Both the position numbers and the translations under genes were made by a program. 64,000 nucleotides of DNA, taken from Hyphomonadaceae bacterium. Its GTDB lineage: Bacteria > Pseudomonadota > Alphaproteobacteria > Caulobacterales > Aquidulcibacteraceae. Below, piece by piece: positions 52,669 to 61,732 of the stretch. The notes under the pieces were generated by a model. The model did no database searches. It was not told the DNA's origin and saw only the letters and a program-made list of their open reading frames with translations. Location: positions 310,001-374,000 of the forward strand of contig JAHBYF010000003.1 of the NCBI GenBank assembly GCA_019636095.1, read 5' to 3'. Every line of letters begins with the position of its first letter. Position 1 is the stretch's first letter.

Positions 52669-54408
52669 TCATATCTCAGTGCCAAGCTGCCCGGCCTCTA
52701 GCTCTTTGCAACGAACGAAGCCTCGTACTGTGATCCGATAGGCCTCGGCGTCGAATTTGCGGCCCTGCAACACGACCAAGGACGGCGCCTCGTGGGCATT
52801 TCCACGCGAAGCGAAATGGTAGTCACCAACAAACGAGTCCGCCCCCTCCGCTACCATCCAAAATCCGATGACGGGGGCCTCGTCGGCTGGCAAGTGAAAA
52901 TCTACGCCAATGGTCTGCCATATCGCTTGAAGTACACGCCGGTTATTTGGGGAGCCGATCGCATCCGGATGCAGCAAGAATAGCGTCTTGTTCAACGCTC
53001 CCTGCGCTCGCAACGCTTCGCATTCCCACAGCACTCCCGGTGTGGCGTTGGCATCTATGCAGACCACACAAAAGGCCGCTTTGGAAATGTTGTCCGAGAC
53101 CCACTTCTTCCATTCATCATCGTCCAGGTATATGCGGCACGCCCCGTAGCTTTGAGCACCTTCGCGCCACTCGGCGGGCATTCTTATCGATCGCATTGCG
53201 TCGATGACTGCCCTGATCGTCTCGTGTGTGTCTTTGGGAATGGGCTTCGGTGGATTCCGTTTATCCGGATGGCCTACCGCGTACACGGGCCCCCATTCCG
53301 CAAATGCTTCACCCAACACACGGTCCAATCTCGTCTTTCCTCGCTCCAAATCAAATCCGCCGCGAACACCAAGACCGCTGCCTGAGCTGATGCGTACGCC
53401 TTCATCAGTAAAGGAGCGCAGAAATATTATCGGGTAACGCTGGTCTACTAGACTGTAGTCAAAGAAGCTCTTCGGCTTAAGCACATCCTTGGCGCGGTCC
53501 ATGAGCACTCCGCACGCCCTCGCAATTCCAATCTGCGGCAACAAGAATGTCCCAAAGAGTATCGCCCCATGGATGACCAGGAGGAGCAACGCGAGTTCGA
53601 CTGTGTGATGACCGTCCAAGAGGACAAGCAAGAACTGCTGCCCTTCTGGCAGCGCGGAAAAAATCGATCTGTTTGCAAACTCCGCAAGCGTCGTTCGATG
53701 CTCTTGCATGTTCACGTTGGCGTATGTGAACGCGACAAATAGCAACAACACTCCGATCGATAAGCAAAAGTACAAGGCCGACTGCGCGAAAGTTGCTCGC
53801 GGCACTGGGGTTTGCAGTCTCAGAGTCGATAGAACCGCATCGAGACGGTGACGCATGCCAACGTACAACCGCTTATCCGGGTGGATGCGCGCTACGAATA
53901 TGTCGTTGCCCGCTCGCAGAAGACTGATGCAACAGAGTAGGCAGGCTAGTATCGTAAATCCAAGGAGAGCCAGGATGCTCATGTTTTGTATGAGCGCCAA
54001 CTCCTGAACATCTCGGAACGAAAACTCGGCAGAGGTAGCGGCCCTCCAACGGATCGTCATTGTGTCGAAAGCACTTCGCAGAAGAGCAAAAAAACTGCTG
54101 CCCGCGAAGATGGGACCCATCGCATTGCCGCGCGACACGAAATAGCCACCTGCCGATAGGCAAGCCACCCAGTAAAGATCAGGGAGACGCCAACCAATTT
54201 GCTTGGAGGCAACGACATCTCCGATGCCAATTTCAGGGGTGAAGAGGTAGTAGAGCCAATCAATATTTCCGGTGAGAATGTAGGCATTAACGTGCGCTGC
54301 TGTTAGCGGCGCCAAAAAAAGCCATAGGATCGCTATGAGCGTAGCCAACGCACGGCTATCCCGAGATGCTATGGTCAGCCGGTCGAGATAAACTCCCACT
54401 GCCTTCAT
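52669..54408 (-). CDS. Multi-span membrane protein with a cytosolic effector-like domain
   Basis: A 579-residue protein. Residues 20-310 hold about six hydrophobic spans. The C-terminal domain (about 330-500) has the pattern YPIIFLRSFTDEG, LGEAFAEWGPVYAVGHPDKR, CRIYLDDDEWKKWV and ISKAAFCVVCIDANATPGVL, which I recognise as a recurrent alpha/beta domain after bacterial membrane spans, TIR-like in layout but with no known enzyme motif. Its ATG overlaps the small gene upstream (ATGA), and a WD40 remnant follows it. A role in defence or signalling is inference. Confidence 0.65.
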   Translation of the reverse strand: MKAVGVYLDRLTIASRDSRALATLIAILWLFLAPLTAAHVNAYILTGNIDWLYYLFTPEIGIGDVVASKQIGWRLPDLYWVACLSAGGYFVSRGNAMGPIFAGSSFFALLRSAFDTMTIRWRAATSAEFSFRDVQELALIQNMSILALLGFTILACLLCCISLLRAGNDIFVARIHPDKRLYVGMRHRLDAVLSTLRLQTPVPRATFAQSALYFCLSIGVLLLFVAFTYANVNMQEHRTTLAEFANRSIFSALPEGQQFLLVLLDGHHTVELALLLLVIHGAILFGTFLLPQIGIARACGVLMDRAKDVLKPKSFFDYSLVDQRYPIIFLRSFTDEGVRISSGSGLGVRGGFDLERGKTRLDRVLGEAFAEWGPVYAVGHPDKRNPPKPIPKDTHETIRAVIDAMRSIRMPAEWREGAQSYGACRIYLDDDEWKKWVSDNISKAAFCVVCIDANATPGVLWECEALRAQGALNKTLFLLHPDAIGSPNNRRVLQAIWQTIGVDFHLPADEAPVIGFWMVAEGADSFVGDYHFASRGNAHEAPSLVVLQGRKFDAEAYRITVRGFVRCKELEAGQLGTEI

Positions 54409-54632
54409 TGCCTGCCCCCGGCGGCAGCCGTGTCGCGCTCACGCCAACAGACTGACTTACGAACTTCGGACTTGCGATCCTGCGCGACGGTGAACCACTC
54501 TAACTGTTTTGACGAGACTCCGCAGTCGCCCGCGAAGTGTGCTCGAAGTACAAATCCTTGAGCGCCCCGTTTTCTCCGCCCCAACAAACGTTCGTATTCG
54601 AGAGCCGGCCCACCCTGCTCTTCCCACTCCAT
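54405..54632 (-). CDS. Small partner ORF of the membrane effector-like protein
   Basis: A 75-residue ORF (MEWEEQGGPALEYERLLGRR...) with GGGGAGGG 5 bases before its ATG at 54632 and an ATGA overlap with the downstream 579-residue gene. It is rich in Arg and Glu, contains two cysteines and has no recognised domain. Coupling suggests joint function with the membrane protein. Confidence 0.5.
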   Translation of the reverse strand: MEWEEQGGPALEYERLLGRRKRGAQGFVLRAHFAGDCGVSSKQLEWFTVAQDRKSEVRKSVCWRERDTAAAGGRQ

Positions 54633-54679
54633 CGAAACCCTCCCCGGAATCCCTCACAACCGTCTCTCGTAATTGACTC

Positions 54680-54712
54680 TCTCAAAACTACCCGATAGTA
54701 TCGTTTTTGAGA
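54680..54712. promoter_or_regulatory. Dyad between divergent genes, candidate recombinase or operator site
   Basis: Outer arms TCTCAAAA (54680-54687) and TTTTTGAGA (54704-54712) flank a perfect 11-bp palindrome CGATA-G-TATCG (54693-54703). It lies 16 bases before the serine recombinase start, in the shared intergenic region. Size and symmetry fit a crossover or autoregulatory site. Confidence 0.45.
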
Positions 54713-54728
54713 CAATCTCGGAGATGGA

Positions 54729-55295
54729 ATGGCGCTTGTCGGGTATAGCCGTGTAAGCACTGGGTCCCAGGACCTCGGCCTTCAAACCACGGCGCTGAAG
54801 AAGGCCGGCTGCAAGAAGCTGTTTTCCGAAACCGCATCTGGCGCCCAGCGGGACCGACCAGAACTCATCAAGGCGCTCGACTATCTGCGCGAGGGCGACA
54901 CGCTCGTTGTCTGGAAACTCGACCGACTAGCTCGCAGCCTCCGACAACTCATCGACACCGTAGAGCAGCTTGGCGAACGCGGCATCGGCTTCAAGAGCCT
55001 CACCGAGAGCATCGACACGACGACGCCGGGCGGGCGGCTGATCTTCCATGTCTTCGGTGCGCTGGCAGAATTTGAAAAAAATTTGATCCGCGAGAGGACC
55101 ATGGCTGGTCTGGAAAATGCTCGGCGTCTGGGTCGCAAAGGTGGACGACCGCGATCAATGTCAGAAGACGATCTCGCGGCGGCACGGTTGTTGTTGGCGT
55201 CGCCGGACATCACGGTTGAGGCGGTGGCCGAACGCATGGGCGTGTCGCCGGCTACATTGTATCGGTACTTTCCTGGCGGTCGTCAGGGGCTCTAG
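54729..55295 (+). CDS. Serine recombinase (resolvase/invertase family)
   Basis: A 188-residue Tn3-resolvase/DNA-invertase type enzyme. The nucleophile Ser is S10 in VGYSRVSTGSQ; the arginines of ARSLRQLIDTVEQL and the E-helix FGALAEFEKNLIRERTMAGL are intact. The C-terminal HTH (ITVEAVAERMGVSPATLYRY) is complete. ATG at 54729. No transposase is paired with it, so it may resolve a plasmid-like or island structure. A 3' remnant of a close relative lies at 49975. Confidence 0.92.
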   Translation: MALVGYSRVSTGSQDLGLQTTALKKAGCKKLFSETASGAQRDRPELIKALDYLREGDTLVVWKLDRLARSLRQLIDTVEQLGERGIGFKSLTESIDTTTPGGRLIFHVFGALAEFEKNLIRERTMAGLENARRLGRKGGRPRSMSEDDLAAARLLLASPDITVEAVAERMGVSPATLYRYFPGGRQGL

Positions 55296-55299
55296 GGCC

Positions 55300-55557
55300 T
55301 CAGATTTCAAATCGCTTGGGCAGCCGGCGAACCAACTCTTCGAACAATTCGACCGGATCGGCGCCCATCGCCCTTGCCAGCGCTACGAACTCCAGAACGT
55401 CCACCCGTCTTTGGGAGCGCTCGATCAAAGAAATGAAGGTCTGATCCTTGCCCACCTTCGCGGCGAGATCGCCCTGGGTGACCCCTTCTTCCTTGCGGGC
55501 TTCAGTCAGCACATCGACAAGATGCCTGTGCGCCCCGGTGAAGATCGACTTGGGCAA
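55300..55557 (-). CDS. XRE-family HTH regulator, 85 residues
   Basis: A single-domain Cro/CI-type regulator: LTEARKEEGVTQGDLAAKVGKDQTFISLIERSQRRVDVLEFVALARAMG. ATG at 55557. It converges on the serine recombinase with 4 bases between stops. Such small XRE proteins are common on mobile elements and in toxin-antitoxin pairs, but no partner is visible. Confidence 0.82.
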   Translation of the reverse strand: MPKSIFTGAHRHLVDVLTEARKEEGVTQGDLAAKVGKDQTFISLIERSQRRVDVLEFVALARAMGADPVELFEELVRRLPKRFEI

Positions 55558-55663
55558 ATCGTGACCAGTCCTGTTTGACTGGCCAGCGATCTATACGCGA
55601 TTTTTCGATAGGCATTTTTTCCGTATTTCGACTAAACTCCACCCTCAATAGGCGGGGCAATTC

Positions 55664-56530
55664 ATGAAGTCAGTCTACATCTGGATCGGCGGCGCGCTCG
55701 TCGTAACGATCGCGGTGGCGTCCGTCGTCTTGGCACCAAAACCTGTCGCGTCCCCAGCAGACGACGAGACACCCCCCGCCTTTAGTGGAAACATTTTTTG
55801 TACACTGAAAACAGACTCCAGCGGCGGCGCAAGTGCCAATTACGAATTCACGCTAGACATCACCGATACTGGCGATCTCTGCGCGAACGGTCAAACGTTG
55901 TACACCAGAGCAACAGGTGACGACGCAGCAGTGTTCCGGCGCGTAGCAGTATTGAGCGAAGCCCGTGTGCTCGACGTTCTGACAATCGACACAGAGGTCG
56001 GGGAGTTTCGCCGCGATCGCTATCCGCTTACCCCTTCTGATTTCGAATTGTCGAATAATGAAGTAGCCGCAGCCGGGCTCGCACGAGGATGTGCGGCGAA
56101 CAGTGGTGGTTTGAGCCGGCGCAACGAACAACTTTTGCGCTTGGCAATCGGTGAGCCTCGACAGCGCCTCACCTACACTTGCCACCCGGAGCAAGCACCG
56201 GAAAACACCGAGGATGTCTTCGCTGGGCGCTGGTACCCTCAGGGACAAGGAAGCCCCATCTACATCGGCAGCAACTACTACCAGTACGGCGAAGTGAACG
56301 AAGCCGGTCAAGCCGAGCGAATCGTTTGGACATATCGCGTCATTAGCCAGGAGAACGGCTGCAAAAGAGTGCAGCAAACGGGCCGATCTGCTTATCGCCG
56401 TGGTCGCGGCATCACCGAGCTAGGTGCTCAGGAACCTGAGTTGCAGACGGTGAGTTTCTGCTTGCGTCGAGATTCCCTCCGAATGACTACTGAGCGCGGC
56501 CCAACGACAACCTATGAACGTCGTCGTTGA
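55664..56530 (+). CDS. Exported hypothetical protein, 288 residues
   Basis: A protein with an N-terminal hydrophobic anchor (VYIWIGGALVVTIAVASVVLA) and an extracytoplasmic region with about six cysteines (FCTLK, DLCANG, GCAAN, TCHPE, GCKRV, SFCLR), suggesting disulfides. The block FAGRWYPQGQGSPIYIGSNY looks like a small beta domain. No family recognised. It may share a promoter region with the divergent XRE gene. Confidence 0.65.
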   Translation: MKSVYIWIGGALVVTIAVASVVLAPKPVASPADDETPPAFSGNIFCTLKTDSSGGASANYEFTLDITDTGDLCANGQTLYTRATGDDAAVFRRVAVLSEARVLDVLTIDTEVGEFRRDRYPLTPSDFELSNNEVAAAGLARGCAANSGGLSRRNEQLLRLAIGEPRQRLTYTCHPEQAPENTEDVFAGRWYPQGQGSPIYIGSNYYQYGEVNEAGQAERIVWTYRVISQENGCKRVQQTGRSAYRRGRGITELGAQEPELQTVSFCLRRDSLRMTTERGPTTTYERRR

Positions 56531-56555
56531 CAGCGGATCGCGCTCATTTGTCCGA

Positions 56556-56837
56556 TCAACATCGGCGCAAAAACCTCTTCACTCTCGGCCTCCAATCGTC
56601 CGCCGAGTATCCCTTCCACGACGGATGATACGTGTGGCCAGCCAAACAACTGTCACCGTCGAACTCGAACCGATAGATTGATCCGAGACCATCCTCTTCA
56701 CGATCGACCAGTTTGACGCCACGATCGCTCATCAAGTCCCAGGTCGTTTGTCCGACGACAACGATCGCCTCAGGCTTGATATCATCTAACACCGCATGAA
56801 ACGCATCAGCCGAGTCAGAGAACTGCTTGGCCGTCGG
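56556..56837 (-). pseudogene. Uracil-DNA glycosylase-like protein, C-terminal fragment
   Basis: The minus-strand frame reads FSDSADAFHAVLDDIKPEAI, VVGQTTWDLM, then LAGHTYHPSWKGYSADDWRP and ends RVKRFLRRC. A beta strand, short HPSxxG-like motif and final helix are typical of the UDG superfamily C-terminus. The 5' part is missing because an IS3-type end begins at 56838. A GTG at 56792 could restart a 78-residue peptide. Confidence 0.6.
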
Positions 56838-56939
56838 TGAGCTGCTGCCGGTCTCGTGGACACCACCCTAAGCTAACGCCTCCTGCTGCTCGAACGCAAT
56901 TGGGCTGAGATAGCCCAGCGTCGAATGGCGCCTGCGCGC
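56838..56939 (-). mobile_element. IS3-family remnant 1 (right end and transposase C-terminus)
   Basis: On the minus strand [22 protein letters not shown] to a stop at 56868 is the C-terminus of an IS3/IS150-type OrfB. The plus-strand end TGAGCTGCTGCCGGTCTCGT then GGACACC (56838-56864) looks like the IS terminal repeat, with the usual TG tip. Everything upstream of the RRRH block is gone. Confidence 0.75.
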
Positions 56940-57160
56940 GGAGTACCTGAACACGCATTGGTTCTTGTCGCTTGCAGACGCCAGAGAAAAATTGGAGCGT
57001 TGGCGTAGGCACTACAACGAGGTAAGACCACATGGCGCGATCGGGAACATAGCCCCGGTAACGCTGCTGAATCGCCCGGTCGAGACCAGCCCGACCGAGC
57101 GATAGAGTGCGAAAATTCCAGCTTCCCGTGAGGGAGTGTTGGGGGTCGGATCACCGCCAA
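56932..57160 (+). mobile_element. IS3-family remnant 2 (transposase C-terminus)
   Basis: [20 protein letters not shown] then [20 protein letters not shown] to a stop at 57105 is the C-terminal part of a second, different IS3-type OrfB on the plus strand. The two remnants meet head to head around 56932-56940. A likely IS end follows the stop, within about 55 bases. Confidence 0.78.
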
Positions 57161-57210
57161 ATTTGGCGTGCCATCAGTCACTAACAGACTGTCGCGACGG
57201 CTTCGTAATC

Positions 57211-57390
57211 TCAAGGATATCGCCGCGACAAAAGGCCAAGTGCGATCACCAACGCGACTAAAATCACAATCTTTGCCCACGCAAGAGAAGGGCAAAATCT
57301 TTCAAGTGCGAGCAATATCGCAATCGCCACCAAGCCTAGCAGCCCGCTGAGGATTAGATTCGCGACAAGATTGCGTTTTCGATGACTCAT
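57211..57390 (-). CDS. Two-span 59-residue membrane protein, candidate Rhs immunity protein
   Basis: MSHRKRNLVANLILSGLLGL followed by VAIAILLALERFC, then a second span IVILVALVIALGLLSRRYP. Two strong hydrophobic helices with positive ends. It starts 11 bases after the Rhs gene's stop on the same strand, the usual place for an immunity gene of a polymorphic toxin. Not found by ORF callers with a 60-residue cutoff. Immunity function is inference. Confidence 0.6.
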   Translation of the reverse strand: MSHRKRNLVANLILSGLLGLVAIAILLALERFCPSLAWAKIVILVALVIALGLLSRRYP

Positions 57391-57401
57391 TTCTCAACAC
57401 T

Positions 57402-60400
57402 TCAGCGAAGACTGTCTCGAACAGTGGTCAAGGGCATATTTGCTATCCTAGCCAACGCACGTTCGGTCTCATTCATCGTGAAACTACGCCATGTGGCCGC
57501 GCCCATACCGTTTTGTATCAAGAAGGCTGTGTCTGACATCGAGCTAAACACACTCCAGTTGTAGATCGCCCGATGTCCTGTGGACAACCACATCATGCGT
57601 TCGCGCTCGGTCATGGCGACGACGACGATGTCGCCGTTATCCGCTATCGGTGGACCCTCTGGATTTCTGTAGGGACGACCGTTTGGCCGGTCATCCCAAT
57701 CAGGATTTAGTCTTTTCTGATCGTCTTGTCGTCGGTTGAACTCCATTAGCGCTTCACCGACACCGACTTCAATGGCGCCGCCCCACCAAACATTAAATCC
57801 GCCTATGAAGCCCGACGCGAAACCACCTGCAAAGGCTCCCCATATAGATGACGTGTTTACACCAGGAGTATTGTCCGTTGTCTCATCACGCCACTGCAAC
57901 CAAGCAGTAACGGATCCTGTCACGACTCCGGCGATCACAGGCGGCCCCAAGATAACAAGACATGCAGGCACGCACGCTCCAGATGGATCGGTAAAATTCA
58001 TCGGATCGTTCGCCACGTATCCGTAGAGATTGAGACTGCCCCAATAGAGAACGGGGTCTGACTGAGCAAATCTGCCTAACGTCGGCAGGTAGGCTCGCGC
58101 TTTGTAATGATAGAGTGACGCCTCCGGCAGCCACATCTGCCCTGTATACTGAAAGCGACCGACATTGGACGAGCCCGGCAATCCATACTCATCATACGTG
58201 TTCGGTGAGCCGATCAATGCGCCGCTGGAATTTGAGAGTGCTATAACTGATCCCAGTTGATCTTGGTGCAACCAACGGCGGTCACTCGTGCCGCTCCCCT
58301 CATACCAGACAATCGGCTCATCAGTGCCTGGGCCATGCACGTACCGGCGTAGCAAAGCATTCGATGAGTTGTACTCCGCGATAAGATCAACACCATCATA
58401 CTGAAGGCGCGCCGTGACCGTCGTTCCGTTGCTCGTTGTTTGATAAAGCCTTCCGCCAGGATCGTAAGCGAGCGTCGCGCTGCCAGCGCTGGTGAGACGA
58501 TTGTAGACATCGTAGCTGTAGGTGGCGGTGCCGGTCGAAGTCAGGTTGCCACGACCATCGTAGGTGAAGTTCGTACCGGCGAGTTGCGCGATCTGGTTAA
58601 GCCCATTCGCGGTCGAGTTCAGCGTGCTATTTGCCGGTTGTGGCCAGACGTAACCGCTGTTCGAGGTCGTGCGATCATTTGTGATGGCTTGGCTAGACGC
58701 GTTGTAGGTGAAGTTAAACGTCACATCATTGGCGGTGGACGCCAAATCCTGCGCCAGTTCTTCCAGCCGTCCCGCCGCGTCGTAATCGTAGGTGGTCGTC
58801 GTACCGTTGCCGCGCGTGACGGACGTACGCCGCGCAAGATTGTCATACGCGTAGGTCGCCAACACGCCCACGCCCGAGCTTGCACCATTTTCACGGATCG
58901 CCGTCACGGCGCCGGTCAGGTCATAATCATACTGGGCGTAAAAACTATCTGGCCACGTAATCCGCGTTCGCCGGCCAGCAACGTCATATTGATAACTCAC
59001 CGTGCCGAGCGGCCCGCCAGCACTGGTGTTTCTGGAAAGCTGGTCGTAGCCAAATGTCAGCGTGTGCCCCGTAAACGCCGCTTGCGTCATGCGGCTAAAG
59101 TTATCGTAGCTGTAAGAGACTGCGCTGCCCGCCGATGGCGTCATCGTGCTTGCACGGTTCAGGTTATCGTAGGCGTAGCTGATCGTTGCGCCATCCCGCC
59201 GCCGATCCTGGGTGACGTTGAAATTGGCGTCGTAGGTGTATTGCTCGTAGTCGGTGGTGCTTGATCCGCCGCCTGAAGTGTTCGGGAAGCGAATTTTCTG
59301 AAGGCGATCGAACCCATCGTATTCATAGGTGGTCAGATTGCCGTTGGCGTCCTGGCTAGTCACCAGCAAGCCGTTGTTAAAGTGGGTCTGAACCAGCGTG
59401 TCCTGTTGCGCCGAAGTGCCGTAGGCGTTGGTGACGCGCGCCACGTTCTCCATGCTATCGTACGTGTAGTGCGTGATCCGATCCGGCCCATTTGTGCCCT
59501 CGGTTCCAAGTGAACACGCCGAAGATGGCAGCGACCCGAATACACTCGGGTTCATGCGTACCGCCACGCAGTCCAGAAGGCTTGCTGAATTGTAGGAATA
59601 TTGCGTCACGGCGTGAGTAGCGCCGCCAGCGACGAAGCTTTGTCTGATGCGCCGACCGGCGCCGTCGTACGTTACGCTGAGTGTTTCAAGCGCCGAGAAA
59701 TTGCCCCACGTCCCACCAGACGCTGTCCCGCGCTCAACCGAACTCACCCAGCCATGGCCGTCATAGTTGTAGCGGATCGCGCGGTTTAGCAGGCTTCCAC
59801 CGCTGTCGGGATCGGGACCGATGACGCCTAAGCGACGACGGGCGGCATCGTACACGTATTGGGTTGTATCGCCCGTGCCGGAAAGCGGTCCATCAACGGC
59901 GGTGACATTGCCGACATTGTCGTAGGTATTCGAAGTCGTCGCCGTTAGTGAGCCATTGCCGGCCCCGGTTGACACCGTCAACGGCAAGCGATTGTTCGCC
60001 ACGCCCGTCGATCCATAGGTGATCGTCGTTGCGGTTTCGTCCGAACCACCGGAACACGACGACGATGTCGCACAAGCTGATGTGCCGGTCAGGCGATAGA
60101 CGCCAGTTGGCGCTGCGGTCACGCCACCGCCGCTCGATTGGCGATAATAGGCGTAGAGTTGGGTGTAGCTCAGTCGCGTCTGCGGACGGGTGCCAGACCC
60201 GACGGGCGTGGAGCCGCTGGGTGCGGGAGAAGTTATTGTGAGCACGCCACCGTGTGTGGAGTTGTAGGTGTAGTCCGTTCGATAGCCACGCCCGTCGGTG
60301 GTCGAGTTGGGCTGGTTGCATGTAACCGGGTTGGAACAGGTCGTATCATACGCGGCGGTTGCGACGATGTCGGATAATCCCGATCCAGCCTTCGCTACCT

Positions 60401-61601
60401 GACGCGTCTCGGTGATGTTGCCACGTGAATCGTAGGTGTAGGCAACGTAATTGCCCAGTTGCTGGGTGACGCGCGTTAGTCGTCCCTGAGTGTCGTACTG
60501 GTAAGCCTCAGAAAACGTACCGTTGAGATAGTTGGTCACACGTCCGTTGGTGATGGTGTAGCTGCGCGCCGGTGAAGAACCGGGATAGGTGACCGATGCC
60601 GTACCGGACGGCGGGTTAAAACCGTACGTCCACGTTCCAGCAGCGCTGGTTAGGGTGGAGAGACGCCCTGTTGTGAAGTTGTAAGCCAGAGTGATGTCGT
60701 CGCTGCTACTCGACGGCCAACGTATGCCAGTGATACGCCCTGTCGTGATGGCGTAGCGCCATGTCCTGCTCGTCGCGTCGGTGACGGTGATCGCCGTGCC
60801 ATCGACGCCGAACGCCAATGTCGGCCAGCCGCTTAGCGAACAGCCGTTTGCGGTCGGGTCGCAATAGTCGATAGCGTTATTGATCGCCATCACCTGAATC
60901 AGGTTGATGCCGCTATCGTCGGTGTCGTTGTTTTCGTACTTGAAGCTCAGTTGATAGCCGAGATTGTTGGTTATCGACTGCATGCGATGGGCTAAGAACG
61001 TGGGCGTCGCCGGCAACGCCGGAGTCCGAAGTTCAGTATAGGTGTATATCCAGCGTTCGCCCGAAGGCATCGTCACTTGGGTGACGCGACCTTCATTGGC
61101 CTGGGTCGGTTGGCTGCTGGCTAAGTCCTTGTCGTAGATCGCCACCACTCCGGACGCGGTGGTGTAGGTGTATTCGTTTGTGCCGCTATTGAAGGTCAGG
61201 GTGCCTCCCCGGCCTTCCGAAGACGTGTAGACGCCGCCCGACAACGTGAACAACTCTGACGCGTCCATCAGAGTGACTGTGTAAATCGAGCTTGTTGCGT
61301 TGAAATTGATCGTGCCGGTGACGTTGTCTCGCCAATACTGGGCGCTGGAATCGTATGTGCGCGTGTAGATCAGCCCACCCATGCCCGGCTGGCCGACCGA
61401 AACTGAATGCGTCGCGCCGAGGTAGGCGCCGGACACAATGTCCACGCCATTTCCATCGATGCTGTAGTAGGTAGACGGCGGCGGCACCGACTGAGCAAAC
61501 GCGATACTCGGCGCGAGCATCGCCACGATCGCGATCAAAGTTGTGGCTATTCGCAAGCGTGCTGAAGCTAGAGCGACACCAAAGCTTGATCTACGCGCCA
61601 T
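57402..61601 (-). CDS. Secreted Rhs/YD-repeat protein, candidate polymorphic toxin
   Basis: A 1399-residue protein. The signal peptide covers residues 1-35 (LRIATTLIAIVAMLAPSIAFA). From about 330 to 1150 there are many YD repeats (YDxxGRL, YTYD patterns). The Rhs core ends GRFAQSDPVLYWGSLNLYGY, DPMNFTDPSG; the remaining 191 residues are the variable tip, with hydrophobic Gly-rich segments (GAFAGGFASGFIGGFNVWW) and no known toxin motif. I chose the ATG at 61601 because GGGGAGG lies 6 bases upstream; an ATG at 61619 lacks a site. Confidence 0.9.
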   Translation of the reverse strand: MARRSSFGVALASARLRIATTLIAIVAMLAPSIAFAQSVPPPSTYYSIDGNGVDIVSGAYLGATHSVSVGQPGMGGLIYTRTYDSSAQYWRDNVTGTINFNATSSIYTVTLMDASELFTLSGGVYTSSEGRGGTLTFNSGTNEYTYTTASGVVAIYDKDLASSQPTQANEGRVTQVTMPSGERWIYTYTELRTPALPATPTFLAHRMQSITNNLGYQLSFKYENNDTDDSGINLIQVMAINNAIDYCDPTANGCSLSGWPTLAFGVDGTAITVTDATSRTWRYAITTGRITGIRWPSSSSDDITLAYNFTTGRLSTLTSAAGTWTYGFNPPSGTASVTYPGSSPARSYTITNGRVTNYLNGTFSEAYQYDTQGRLTRVTQQLGNYVAYTYDSRGNITETRQVAKAGSGLSDIVATAAYDTTCSNPVTCNQPNSTTDGRGYRTDYTYNSTHGGVLTITSPAPSGSTPVGSGTRPQTRLSYTQLYAYYRQSSGGGVTAAPTGVYRLTGTSACATSSSCSGGSDETATTITYGSTGVANNRLPLTVSTGAGNGSLTATTSNTYDNVGNVTAVDGPLSGTGDTTQYVYDAARRRLGVIGPDPDSGGSLLNRAIRYNYDGHGWVSSVERGTASGGTWGNFSALETLSVTYDGAGRRIRQSFVAGGATHAVTQYSYNSASLLDCVAVRMNPSVFGSLPSSACSLGTEGTNGPDRITHYTYDSMENVARVTNAYGTSAQQDTLVQTHFNNGLLVTSQDANGNLTTYEYDGFDRLQKIRFPNTSGGGSSTTDYEQYTYDANFNVTQDRRRDGATISYAYDNLNRASTMTPSAGSAVSYSYDNFSRMTQAAFTGHTLTFGYDQLSRNTSAGGPLGTVSYQYDVAGRRTRITWPDSFYAQYDYDLTGAVTAIRENGASSGVGVLATYAYDNLARRTSVTRGNGTTTTYDYDAAGRLEELAQDLASTANDVTFNFTYNASSQAITNDRTTSNSGYVWPQPANSTLNSTANGLNQIAQLAGTNFTYDGRGNLTSTGTATYSYDVYNRLTSAGSATLAYDPGGRLYQTTSNGTTVTARLQYDGVDLIAEYNSSNALLRRYVHGPGTDEPIVWYEGSGTSDRRWLHQDQLGSVIALSNSSGALIGSPNTYDEYGLPGSSNVGRFQYTGQMWLPEASLYHYKARAYLPTLGRFAQSDPVLYWGSLNLYGYVANDPMNFTDPSGACVPACLVILGPPVIAGVVTGSVTAWLQWRDETTDNTPGVNTSSIWGAFAGGFASGFIGGFNVWWGGAIEVGVGEALMEFNRRQDDQKRLNPDWDDRPNGRPYRNPEGPPIADNGDIVVVAMTERERMMWLSTGHRAIYNWSVFSSMSDTAFLIQNGMGAATWRSFTMNETERALARIANMPLTTVRDSLR

Positions 61602-61732
61602 CGGCGCCTCCCCGCTCATGTCTTGACAACAGCATTAGTTGCCGCTTGTGCTGAGTCAATCTCTTCTGAACGGTACAAGACGGAAGTCCACAAAGCGCAG
61701 CGACGAGTCACTGCTTAGTGCGGAGGCATCCA

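Noticed and set aside
58440..59264. Plus-strand 274-residue ORF inside the Rhs gene
   Set aside because: A shadow of the repeated YD coding sequence on the other strand.
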